Positions 50,301-57,475 of a stretch of DNA of 64,000 nt are shown here, piece after piece. The position numbers were made by a program, and so were the translations under genes. The number at the start of each line of letters is the position of its first letter. Within the stretch, counting starts at the first letter, position 1. Below the pieces are notes generated by a model. That model did not search any database. It saw nothing but the letters and a program-made list of their open reading frames with translations, and had not been told where the DNA came from. Where the stretch lies: positions 17,968-81,967 of the forward strand of contig CAJURN010000014.1 in NCBI GenBank assembly GCA_910589055.1, written 5' to 3'. Source of the stretch: an uncultured Muribaculaceae bacterium (GTDB lineage: Bacteria; Bacteroidota; Bacteroidia; Bacteroidales; Muribaculaceae).

Positions 50301-50840
50301 ACCGAATGTTACTCCAACACGGGCGGCCAGACGTCCAAGGCCACGCCCTTGGGCGCGGTTGCCAAGTATGCCTCCGACGGCAAGCGCACGTTCAAGAAAG
50401 ACCTTGGCCGGATGATGATGACCTATGGCAACGTGTATGTGGCCTCAATCGCTCTCGGAGCCAACTATCAGCAGGCCATCGACGCCCTTGCCGAGGCCGA
50501 GGCTTATCCCGGCCCGTCGATTGTGATTGCCTACTGTCCGTGTATCAACCACGGCATCCGAGCCGGAATGGGTACGAGCATACTTGAAGAGAAAAATGCC
50601 GTGCTCTCAGGCTATTGGCCTCTCTACCGCTACAACCCGGCACTCGCCCGGGAAGGGAAGAATCCTCTCACGGTTGACTACGCCAAGCCCGACGGCAAGC
50701 TCATTGAGTTTATCAACGGCGAAGACCGCTACGCCGACCTGAAGATGGTCGACCCCGCAGAAGCCGCCATCCTCCAGCCCGAACTCGAATCCCGCTGTGA
50801 CGATCTCTATAATCTTTTGATGAAATCAGAAGACAGATGA
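47328..50840 (+). CDS. nifJ: Pyruvate:ferredoxin (flavodoxin) oxidoreductase
   Basis: A 1170-residue single-chain enzyme that converts pyruvate and CoA to acetyl-CoA and CO2 while reducing ferredoxin. Domain order is complete: N-terminal pyrimidine-binding domain (TAATYIAYAFSEVATIYPIT), CoA-binding and gamma domains, two 4Fe-4S motifs (CVECTECSLVCAHA and CTGCGSCATICPGHA), the proximal-cluster Cys in GACAGCGETPY and the ThDP domain (IGGDGWAYDIGFAGL, MDTECYSNTGGQTSKATPLG). It follows the AEC transporter by 98 bp and may be partly co-transcribed. Electrons can go to Rnf encoded in the same window. Confidence 0.96.
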   Translation: MKKIVDGCTAATYIAYAFSEVATIYPITPVAEMGDVADRWRVAGVKNLLGAPMQVKELESELGAAGATHGALAAGALATTFTSSQGLMLMIPNMYKIAGELLPGVFHVGCRSLATHALSIFGDHQDVMACRATGFTMLASASVQETHDLAIVAHMAAIEGSLPVLHFFDGWRTSNEMTTIDMLSYADMQQLLPKDKVLAFRRRALNPDHPSLRGSAQNPDVYFQNREAANKYYDAFPGIVQQAMDKVATLTGRQYHLFDYYGAPDARRVIISMGSSCEVVEQTVNYLNSSDPGAKVGCVKVRLYRPFSADDLLKSIPSSVERIAVLDRTKEPGSGGEPLYVDVAAAVHRSGRDIKVVGGRYGLSSKEFDPAMVKAVFDELDAAEPRNGFTVGINDDVTHLSLDYGDFEIPAAPGLSSAIFYGMGSDGTVGATKQIAAILGDSENLYAQAYFTYSAKKSGGYTISQLRISHSPVEAEYSIAQADYVGCNKDMYVNRFELVDRLREGGIFVLNSPWTAAEMDSRLPACLRRAIASKKIRFYNVDANGIARRNGLGVRINTVMEAVFFRLSGLMPYEQAVAAIKEKISKMYMHEGAQVVQLNNQAVDMAADAIVEINYPVEQWLEAKDDRVGNDETLPPFVRDVARVCNRLEGNSLPVSALAPDGTMPPGTTAYEKRTIALRIPQWDATKCVECTECSLVCAHASIRPYLLDADEKKNAPAGFVTKDSHTQPQLAPYQYRIQVFPRDCTGCGSCATICPGHALTMVPLPSRLAEDEATLKYALDKVSIKDNLIPRTTINGSQFAQPLLEFSGACAGCGETPYVKLLTQLMGERLVIANATGCSSIWGANFPSNAYCTNRFGKGPAWGNSLFEDNAEYGFGMFVAYQHRRGQLMADVKAFAASSQATPAVKQAAEEWIAAESTPDKSGAASEALLAALKALPATDETRSLLEREDIFAQKSVWAIGGDGWAYDIGFAGLDHVLAQDENINILVMDTECYSNTGGQTSKATPLGAVAKYASDGKRTFKKDLGRMMMTYGNVYVASIALGANYQQAIDALAEAEAYPGPSIVIAYCPCINHGIRAGMGTSILEEKNAVLSGYWPLYRYNPALAREGKNPLTVDYAKPDGKLIEFINGEDRYADLKMVDPAEAAILQPELESRCDDLYNLLMKSEDR

Positions 50841-50851
50841 CAGATAAGGCT

Positions 50852-50891
50852 AATGGGACAAATAGGACTAATTAGTCCTATTTGTCCCATT
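50852..50891. repeat. 40-bp perfect palindrome after nifJ
   Basis: AATGGGACAAATAGGACTAA (50852-50871) is followed immediately by its exact reverse complement (50872-50891). It contains the AGTCCTAT motif of the repeats at 29898-29970 and 38812-38850 and lies 12 bp after the nifJ stop. Confidence 0.8.
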
Positions 50892-50907
50892 TGGCTCTAA
50901 AAAACAT

Positions 50908-50940
50908 CGGCTGTGCAGATTCTGCACAGCCGACGTTTTT
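50908..50940. terminator. Bidirectional terminator between nifJ and rplS
   Basis: CGGCTGTGCAGA (50908-50919) pairs with TCTGCACAGCCG (50921-50932). An A-run precedes and a T-run follows, so it works for both convergent genes. Confidence 0.85.
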
Positions 50941-50961
50941 TTAGGTGGATGTAAGCGGAGC

Positions 50962-51318
50962 TTATTTCTTTACTACGCGACGCTCTTTGATACGAGCCTT
51001 CTTGCCGGTGAGGGCACGGAGATAGTAAAGTTTAGCGCGACGTACTTTACCGTACTTGTTGACGGTGATAGAGTCGATGAACGGAGATTCGATGGGGAAA
51101 ATACGTTCAACGCCGATGTTGTCGCTCATCTTACGAACGGTGAAACGCTTCTTTGCTCCTTCGCCGGAGATACGGATAACGACACCGCGGTACTGCTGGA
51201 TACGCTCCTTGTTGCCTTCCTTGATACGGTAAGCCACGGTGATGGTGTCGCCGGGACCGAATTCGGGATGCTGCTTGCCGGTAGCGAACGCTTCTTCGGC
51301 AATCTTAATTAAATCCAT
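50962..51318 (-). CDS. rplS: 50S ribosomal protein L19
   Basis: A 118-residue protein at the 30S-50S interface. MDLIKIAEEAFATGKQHPEF and the core GDTITVAYRIKEGNKERIQQ, FTVRKMSDNIGVERIFPIES and YLRALTGKKARIKER are standard for L19. It is a single gene with its own promoter at 51400-51431 and a shared terminator downstream. Confidence 0.98.
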   Translation of the reverse strand: MDLIKIAEEAFATGKQHPEFGPGDTITVAYRIKEGNKERIQQYRGVVIRISGEGAKKRFTVRKMSDNIGVERIFPIESPFIDSITVNKYGKVRRAKLYYLRALTGKKARIKERRVVKK

Positions 51319-51399
51319 TGTAAACAGGTATTTAAAATGTTAACATTACTCGCAATATTCGCAGGCTGCACGTCCTGCCAGAGATTACGAAACCGGCTG

Positions 51400-51431
51400 C
51401 AAAGTTAGCGCTTTTCCCGATGATTTCCAAA
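51400..51431 (-). promoter_or_regulatory. Promoter for rplS
   Basis: Minus strand TTTG (51428-51431) and TAACTTTG (51400-51407), spaced 20 nt. It lies just past the stop of the upstream small gene. The leader is about 75 nt. Confidence 0.65.
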
Positions 51432-51445
51432 TCTTTCCGGAAATT

Positions 51446-51649
51446 TCATTTTTTGGAGTCGTGCTTCGACTGTCTTTCGTGATACAGAATCCATGCTTCT
51501 TCAGCCGAAATTGTTATCGGATTTCCATTGGAATCACATGTCACAATCGACTCTCCGAGCATCTGCTTTTTTTGTAGCATCCTCTCAAAGGATAGTCTGA
51601 GACCCTCATTCAGTCTTTTCTTAAAATTTATACGTTCTTGTTCCGACAT
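51446..51649 (-). CDS. Small protein paired with the zeta-toxin-like gene
   Basis: A 67-residue charged helical protein, MSEQERINFKKRLNEGLRLS at the start and EEAWILYHERQSKHDSKK at the end. It overlaps the upstream zeta-like gene by 22 bp, so it is made from the same message. Its size and position suit an antitoxin or accessory partner, but I do not recognise an antitoxin fold, and known epsilon antitoxins usually precede the toxin. Base composition is AT-rich like the zeta gene. Confidence 0.6.
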   Translation of the reverse strand: MSEQERINFKKRLNEGLRLSFERMLQKKQMLGESIVTCDSNGNPITISAEEAWILYHERQSKHDSKK

Positions 51650-52200
51650 GATTCTTCAATTAAATTAAACTTAGAACAATCACAAATTTCATCCGAATCT
51701 GCTATTAAATCGGCATTGAAGTTATTATCATATAACGCCCAATAGTCTACAATTGATATGAAAATGTTGAAAAAATTGGATAATCCAAGCCAATAACGCC
51801 TATGAATAACGTCTTTGGGTATGTCGTGACCGCCTTCTCGGACTCGTTTGGCAACTCGACGACAAGCCATAGCGGGCGATTCGAGCCAAAAGAATAGGAG
51901 TTGAACTTCATATCCCATGGCCTTAGCCCGTTCAACAAGATTTTTATAGCTGCGTGTGGCTAAGGTTGTTTCTATGGCGAAAGAAACTTTTTCGTCCAGA
52001 AGAGTCTCTATCCGCTCCAGCATGAGTTTGCCCGCTTGAATCGCAACTGTTTCGGGGGCGAAAGGAGAAAGTCCTTTCGCTATCTCATCTGCGTTTACAA
52101 ATTCTCGACATTTGAGAATATCGGGTAACACAGTGAACGATGCCGTGGTTTTTCCGGCTCCGTTACATCCTGCAATTATGTATAATGTTGGTTTGGACAT
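51628..52200 (-). CDS. Zeta-toxin-like P-loop kinase
   Basis: A 190-residue P-loop NTPase. The Walker A is IAGCNGAGKTT (about residues 9-19), followed by FVNADEIAKGLSP, where the Asp/Glu of the zeta toxin substrate site sits, ETTLATRSY (the sugar-nucleotide-binding Thr motif) and FFWLESPAMACRRVAKRVRE with the Arg lid and HDIPKDVIHRRYW. Zeta/PezT toxins phosphorylate UDP-GlcNAc derivatives. Many stand-alone relatives are not proven toxins. The gene is AT-rich, with a near-ideal promoter whose -7 box ends 6 nt before the ATG, implying an almost leaderless mRNA. Confidence 0.82.
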   Translation of the reverse strand: MSKPTLYIIAGCNGAGKTTASFTVLPDILKCREFVNADEIAKGLSPFAPETVAIQAGKLMLERIETLLDEKVSFAIETTLATRSYKNLVERAKAMGYEVQLLFFWLESPAMACRRVAKRVREGGHDIPKDVIHRRYWLGLSNFFNIFISIVDYWALYDNNFNADLIADSDEICDCSKFNLIEESCRNKNV

Positions 52201-52205
52201 GATTG

Positions 52206-52236
52206 CAAAAATACGAATAAACGGGAGTAATGCAAA
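52206..52236 (-). promoter_or_regulatory. Promoter for the zeta-like gene
   Basis: Minus strand TTTG (52233-52236) and TATTTTTG (52206-52213), spaced 19 nt. With transcription starting a few bases after -7 the message would begin at or next to the ATG at 52200. Confidence 0.65.
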
Positions 52237-52255
52237 GTTAATGGTGAAAAAAATA

Positions 52256-52287
52256 GTCCGGGCGTGTCGTCGACGACACGCCCGGAC
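52256..52287 (-). terminator. 32-bp palindromic terminator of the large lipoprotein gene
   Basis: GTCCGGGCGTGTCGTC (52256-52271) is directly followed by its perfect complement (52272-52287). On the minus strand TATTTTTTTC follows, completing an intrinsic terminator. Confidence 0.85.
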
Positions 52288-52373
52288 CGGTTCGCGATTT
52301 ACCTTTCAGATTTACTGAAAGAACAACTTAGTATATAGAAACCTGTGAAAGTTCTATCAGATTTGGAGTGGGA

Positions 52374-55367
52374 TTACTGACCGATAGTTGTGTTTACAAC
52401 TGCGGGAAGTTCAGCTTCGAGAGTACCCCATGAGTAAACGAGCTGTACGGGGATCTTGAGGTTGTACTTGCTTGTAACACCCTGAGAAGCGGAGTTGTAG
52501 ATGAGTTCTACTGTGTTGACGTTTGCTACGGAAGAAGCGTCGATTGTGTAGACTGTACCTGCAACTGTCACAACGTTGGCGTCGGAGCTTTCGATGTTGA
52601 GGTTAGCGTTCTTGTTGGCAGTGATGGGTTCCCAGTTGCTGCCGTTCTGGAACATAACCTTGGTGAGGTCAACCTTGATGGATTCGATTTCGTAGAAGTC
52701 GTAGAGGTTGATGCCGTTGTCGAGGACAGCTTCCATCTTGCCGTTCTTGTAATCGGTAACGGCTTTACCGCGCCAATCCTGGAGGTTGAAGAGGCTTCCG
52801 AGGCCTACGCGAGATCCACCTGCGGTTGCGGGAGTGAATTCGGGCGAGCTACCGTCGATCATTGTGAGAGGACGGAGGAAGCGTACGGTGAACTTGTAGG
52901 TGTTCGGGAAAGGAATTTCGCATGTACCGTAGGTAGCTACGATTTCAACATTTCCGTGAGCCTCCATCTTACCGGAGTTGAGGAGTTCCTTAGCTGCATC
53001 GTTGTCAAGATATGTCACCTTACCTGCTGCGGTGAGGGTGGCGATGTCTTTACCGTTGTAGCGGAGGGTCTGACCGTTAGCGCTGTACTTGGTGTCCTGA
53101 GTGCTGCTCCAGCGGAAGCTGTACTTGATGTTGTTGTTGTAAGCTCCGGCTGCAGTTACGCCGATGTTACCGTTGAGCCATGCGTTGGTGAGTTCGTAGT
53201 AGAAGTCATTTACGTCATTGCCGGCTTCAGGAGCTGCCACGTGCATGTGGATTTCACCGTTCTGCCATTCGGGAACATACTTGTTGTTGTCAGCTACTGT
53301 CCAGTTAGCTTCCTGACCGTCCTTGCTTACGGTGAGGGTGATACCAACGTAAACGTAAGATGCGGGAGTTCCGGCAGTCTTGAACTGAACGTAGAGAGTT
53401 ACGGAGTGGTTGGGCTGTGCGTAGATTTCAGCGAGATCCATGTTGTCGCCGGTCCAGTTGAGGACGGAGTTAACTTCGCCTGTTGCAGCGTCGTCCTTAA
53501 CCACGATTTCACCGAACTTGTTGTTAGCTACCTTGTTGAAGGTTGTGCCGTCGGTTGTGGTGTAGGTTTCGTTGGGAGTCCAGGTGTAAGCAGCAGCGAA
53601 TTCCTTGTTGGAGCGGTGGAGACCTTCGAGGAGGATACCGGACCACTGTGCCCAAGTTGTGCTTGTGCTGAAGCTGCAGAGGAAGTCAGACTTGGCGTTA
53701 GCGTCAAGGATGAAGCTTGCGGTCTGGGGCAGAGACTTCTTGGCTGTGATTTCGAATACTACGTAGCCGTTGAGGACAACTTCGCCCTGAGTGTTCTGGA
53801 GGGTAACGAGTACCATGGGGCGACGGTCGATAGACGACTTACCTTCAGTAGTAGTGTTGGGAACGGTCTGGCCCTGAGCGTTCACGTAGCAGGGTGTGAA
53901 TACGCCTTCGGCAGAAACCTGTCCGTACTGGTCTTCGTTGGTGTCGTTGCCACCTACGTTGTACTTCACGAGCTCGAAAGAGGGAGTGAGGCCGTAGATT
54001 TCAGCAGCGTCCTTGAGAGTCATCACCTTGTGAGTTCCGGAAGTGGGAAGGGTGAAGTCGTTAACGAGGTAGTGTACGCAGAGTTTTGATGCGAGATCAA
54101 CTGTTCCACCATCCCATACTGCGTCAACAGTAGCCTTGTTTTCGAGGGCGGTCTTACCGGTGAGGTAGAGGTCCTTGTTGCAAGTCATGGTAGTTGTAAC
54201 CTGGCTTTCAACAGCGTAGGCGAGAGATGTGAAGAGAACCTTCGAGGGAACGAGGGTTGCGTAGTCGGAAGTAACAGTTTCCTTGTCACCTTCCTTAGCA
54301 GCAGCTTCGGTAGCGAATACTGTGAGGAGGTTTTCCTGAGTGCTGATTACGTTGGGGTTGGAAATCTTGTAGGAAACAGTCAGGTTGTTGTCAGCATTGC
54401 GTGCGGGCTGACCCTGTACGAGGAATACGGGATCGTTTGCAGCGCGGTTGATAGCTTCCTTCTGAGTTCCGAACATGCTGAACGCGAGATCACCTACGTT
54501 TGCGTTGGTGGGGTTGAGTTCGTATGTAACGGTAGAGATTGAAGGAATGTCAATCTTCTTTGTTGTTGCTGTATAGCTGTTCTTTTCCTTTGCGAGGATT
54601 TCGAAAGCACCGTTGTAATAGGTAGTACCGGTCACCTTGGTTGTGATAGGTGAAAGTACGGCTACGCTGGGAGCGTAAGCATAGCGGGTAGCTTCAACAC
54701 CGTCGAGATAGAGATCGGGGATGAAAACGAGACCGCGGAGTGCGCCGTTCTTTGCGATGGTTACTGTACCGTAGGTTCCGTCGGCCTGCTTAACGCCGGA
54801 AATAATTACGGTTTCGCCGTTGTCAACAGCGGTGAGGTATGTCTCAACTGTGGAAGTAGGCTCAGCATACTTGACAGCCTTGTCGTTGGTGCACTTGTAA
54901 GACTTTGTAGCGGCATCCCATTCGTAAAGTTCGAAGTAGCCTGTTTCGGGGTTGGGCTTGTAGTAAGCGCCGTTCACACCGTCAGTGCCGTTGGTACCGT
55001 TAGTACCGTCGGTTCCGACAGCCTTGTAGGAGGTCTTCTCGTTGTTCTTGTACCAGTATCCGTCGGTGCCGATGGTCCAGACGTCAGCGTCCTTTCCGTT
55101 TTCACCGTTGGTGATGGTGAACTGCTCCTGCTTGCCGTCTTTAGTCACCGTGATAACGATGCCCTTGCCGTCGGCGGACTTAGTAACAGAATTAAGGATG
55201 GCACCCGCAGCTATCTGGTTGTTGATGCTTGTGATGGCGTCCTTGTTCTGGTTGATCTGTTCCTGAAGGTTGTTGATGTCGTCATCGTAGTCCTTACAGG
55301 AAGTGAACGAACCGCTCATCGAAGCACACACCAGAGAAAGAAGTGCGATTTTCAAATAATTGTTCAT
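52374..55367 (-). CDS. Large surface lipoprotein with DUF4988/PL29-N-like start and collagen-like segment
   Basis: A 997-residue protein. The signal MNNYLKIALLSLVCASMSGS ends at the lipobox FTSC (Cys 24), followed by acidic KDYDDDINNLQEQI, which may direct surface export, and a short coiled coil (to about 50). The next part, TITNGENGKDADVWTIGTDG, is the pattern seen in the DUF4988/PL29 N-terminal family. A GTDGTNGTNGTDGVNG collagen-like run is at about 118-133. The rest is beta-rich with Ig-like strands and shows no enzyme motif. It is a single gene with its own promoter and terminator; adhesion or glycan binding is a guess. Confidence 0.75.
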   Translation of the reverse strand: MNNYLKIALLSLVCASMSGSFTSCKDYDDDINNLQEQINQNKDAITSINNQIAAGAILNSVTKSADGKGIVITVTKDGKQEQFTITNGENGKDADVWTIGTDGYWYKNNEKTSYKAVGTDGTNGTNGTDGVNGAYYKPNPETGYFELYEWDAATKSYKCTNDKAVKYAEPTSTVETYLTAVDNGETVIISGVKQADGTYGTVTIAKNGALRGLVFIPDLYLDGVEATRYAYAPSVAVLSPITTKVTGTTYYNGAFEILAKEKNSYTATTKKIDIPSISTVTYELNPTNANVGDLAFSMFGTQKEAINRAANDPVFLVQGQPARNADNNLTVSYKISNPNVISTQENLLTVFATEAAAKEGDKETVTSDYATLVPSKVLFTSLAYAVESQVTTTMTCNKDLYLTGKTALENKATVDAVWDGGTVDLASKLCVHYLVNDFTLPTSGTHKVMTLKDAAEIYGLTPSFELVKYNVGGNDTNEDQYGQVSAEGVFTPCYVNAQGQTVPNTTTEGKSSIDRRPMVLVTLQNTQGEVVLNGYVVFEITAKKSLPQTASFILDANAKSDFLCSFSTSTTWAQWSGILLEGLHRSNKEFAAAYTWTPNETYTTTDGTTFNKVANNKFGEIVVKDDAATGEVNSVLNWTGDNMDLAEIYAQPNHSVTLYVQFKTAGTPASYVYVGITLTVSKDGQEANWTVADNNKYVPEWQNGEIHMHVAAPEAGNDVNDFYYELTNAWLNGNIGVTAAGAYNNNIKYSFRWSSTQDTKYSANGQTLRYNGKDIATLTAAGKVTYLDNDAAKELLNSGKMEAHGNVEIVATYGTCEIPFPNTYKFTVRFLRPLTMIDGSSPEFTPATAGGSRVGLGSLFNLQDWRGKAVTDYKNGKMEAVLDNGINLYDFYEIESIKVDLTKVMFQNGSNWEPITANKNANLNIESSDANVVTVAGTVYTIDASSVANVNTVELIYNSASQGVTSKYNLKIPVQLVYSWGTLEAELPAVVNTTIGQ

Positions 55368-55474
55368 AAAACTAATGATTAAAATAATTAATGTGGATTT
55401 GCTTGATTGATTTGTTTGTAAGAGGTTTTGAGATTTTTAAGAGGAGTTAATATGGACTTGTACAAATGATAATG

Positions 55475-55482
55475 CAAAGTTA
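55475..55482 (-). promoter_or_regulatory. -7 element for the large lipoprotein
   Basis: TAACTTTG on the minus strand; a TTG at about 18 nt upstream is a weak -33. The leader is about 100 nt with AT-rich sequence. Confidence 0.5.
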
Positions 55483-55546
55483 CGACCGGTGTGTTGAATA
55501 CAACGAATTGGTTTGTAGGATATTTGCTACATATCCGGTGCGATAT

Positions 55547-55765
55547 TTACGACTTGCGCCTGTCGGCGAGAGCCACCGACAAATCCTGAAAAAAGTCGTG
55601 GTCGAGCAGTAGTGAGATTCGTAGAAGAAGGTCAGTGTCGATGCTGTTTTTCTGAAACATGCGATAGATGTTGGAGCGGTCGCACGACAGTCGGCGCGCA
55701 AACCAGGTTACGGTGCGTTCCTGTCGTTCCAGCTCTTCCTTGATTAGTTTTCCTAAGGGCTGCAT
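55547..55765 (-). CDS. XRE-family helix-turn-helix protein
   Basis: A 72-residue protein if begun at the ATG at 55765 (MQPLGKLIKEELERQERTVT). The HTH is TVTWFARRLSCDRSNIYRMF, followed by LLRISLLLDHDFFQDLS, the typical fifth helix. The frame extends to 55858, but the added stretch is Pro-rich and unlike the family. It sits upstream of the large lipoprotein gene on the same strand and could regulate it; that is inference from position only. Confidence 0.78.
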   Translation of the reverse strand: MQPLGKLIKEELERQERTVTWFARRLSCDRSNIYRMFQKNSIDTDLLLRISLLLDHDFFQDLSVALADRRKS

Positions 55766-56221
55766 GGGAAGAAATGGGGGTAAGGAGGATGGGAAATGTG
55801 TTTTTTCGATAAAGCGCCCTTGCAATCCCCGGGGCATAAAAATACGTGGGGGATTCAACGTGATTCGATTCCTGTTATCTCGGCCTTAGGATACCTTTCT
55901 TCTACGGAATCAAACGGATGAATTCGCCCACGTTTAGGGTATAATAATCCACAAGTCGCAGTGCGCCCTTGGGCGCACTACGGCTTTGTGTACTATACGT
56001 ACACGTGAACGTTTTCCACTCGTTGATGTCACTCTTAGAAGAAATATGTCGTCAAAAGGTCCTAAGTTTTGATAACAGAGTTACAATCAGTGTGATAAAA
56101 CGCTTTTATTCGTTTGGGAAACGATCGGCTCTCCGGGTCTCCCATGCAAAAATAGGAATTATTTCCGGTAAGTTTTCATAGTGAGGCAATTATGCACCAC
56201 AAGAGGTGCTACGCGCGCGAC
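55766..56221. other. Gene-free stretch with a strong palindrome
   Basis: No convincing gene is seen; a 70-codon frame at 55969-56181 has no family features. AGTGCGCCC (55960-55968) and GGGCGCACT (55971-55979) form a 9-bp stem with a 2-base spacer, and GTGTAC/GTACAC (55988-55993 and 55999-56004) lies just after. This is AT-rich sequence with isolated GC stems, possibly a decayed gene or an untranslated RNA. Confidence 0.4.
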
Positions 56222-57475
56222 TTATCTGCCGAGGGTAAGGGATGAAGCCCCGGTGAGAAGGGCGGCTGTTTCCCTGATTGATTCTTCGGTGACAGAGGCT
56301 ATTGCAGCTACGGTTTCTTTTGCTGTCGACGGCTTCCCCCGGAATAGTGTGGCGCGGGCTGCCGACAGGATGTTGTTTTCATGGTTGCCGGAAGCAATCA
56401 CGAGTTGTCCGGTGTATTGTTTCTTGGCTTGTTCTATGGCGCGGCGCGACAGGATACGCCCTGAGGCTATTCCCCGGAATGTGTCGTGGCACAGCTCCAT
56501 GCACAGCGATGTATCGTCGGGGTCGCAGCCGAAGTACACGGCCATCATTCCCGTGTCGGTAAAGGCGGATATGGAGCTTTCCACCGAGTAGACCAGTCCG
56601 CGCTTCTCGCGCAGGGCCACGTTGAGCAGCGAGTTCATGCCGGGGCCGCCGATGATGTTGCCTGTGAGTGCCACGGCGTAGCGTGCGGGGCTGAAAATTC
56701 CGCCCGTACGTATGCCAAGCACGGTGTGAGCCTGATGTGAGCCTATGCTGCGGCTTATGCTGAAGGGCGCCGGAGGAAAGGCTGTATCGGCGGCGGGGCG
56801 GATAATATCGCCATCGCAGGGGATGTCGTCGAAGGGAGCGAAGTGCTTCTCGACGGCGGCTCGTATTCTCGCTTCGCCCTGGGGGCCGCAGTAGAAAGCC
56901 ACCATGTTGTCGGGACGGTAGTAGCGGCGCAGATACTCGCGGCACACCTGCGAGTCGAATCCTTTGAGCGACTCAGCTGTGCCGAGGATATTGTGGCCGA
57001 GCGGATGTCCGGCGAAAAGAAGGTCTTCGAAGTCGTCGAATACGGCCTCGGAAGGTGTGTCGAGATATGAGTCGATTTCGTCGGCCACGACATCGCGCTC
57101 CTTGTCGAGCTCGCGCTGTGGAAAGCGTGAGTTCAGCGTAAGGTCGGCCACCAGCTCGATTGCGCGCGGGGCGCTTCCGTTGGGAAAGACGGTGTAGACC
57201 ACAGTCTCTTCCTTGGTTGTGAAGGCGTTGAGTTCGCCGCCCACGGCTTCCATACGGTTGATGATGTGCCAGGCCGAGCGGCGCTGTGTGCCCTTGAAAA
57301 TCGTGTGCTCAACGAAATGCGCGAGTCCGTGGCGCCCGGGAAGCTCGTCGCGGCTTCCGGCACGTACGGCCACACCGAAGATTCCGGAATTTGCTCCCGG
57401 AATATGTCGGTGTACGAGGCGCAGCCCGCGGTTGCCGATGTTCAGGATTGAATATGTGTGGCCGGGGAGTTTCAT
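56222..57475 (-). CDS. M16-family zinc metallopeptidase
   Basis: A 417-residue processing-peptidase-like protein. The ATG at 57475 overlaps the ispG stop by 4 bp. The inverted zinc motif is GLAHFVEHTIFKGT (HxxEH near residue 53) with the downstream Glu in ERDVVADEIDSYLDTPSEAV. The second half holds the RGLVYSVESSISAF signature of the inactive-like domain. It degrades peptides, probably in the cytosol, since no signal is evident. It is the last gene of the rpoN operon. Confidence 0.92.
   Translation of the reverse strand: MKLPGHTYSILNIGNRGLRLVHRHIPGANSGIFGVAVRAGSRDELPGRHGLAHFVEHTIFKGTQRRSAWHIINRMEAVGGELNAFTTKEETVVYTVFPNGSAPRAIELVADLTLNSRFPQRELDKERDVVADEIDSYLDTPSEAVFDDFEDLLFAGHPLGHNILGTAESLKGFDSQVCREYLRRYYRPDNMVAFYCGPQGEARIRAAVEKHFAPFDDIPCDGDIIRPAADTAFPPAPFSISRSIGSHQAHTVLGIRTGGIFSPARYAVALTGNIIGGPGMNSLLNVALREKRGLVYSVESSISAFTDTGMMAVYFGCDPDDTSLCMELCHDTFRGIASGRILSRRAIEQAKKQYTGQLVIASGNHENNILSAARATLFRGKPSTAKETVAAIASVTEESIRETAALLTGASSLTLGR

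Noticed and set aside
55969..56181. 70-codon frame between the XRE gene and the M16 gene
   Set aside because: No promoter, no recognisable motif, and it overlaps the GC palindrome.
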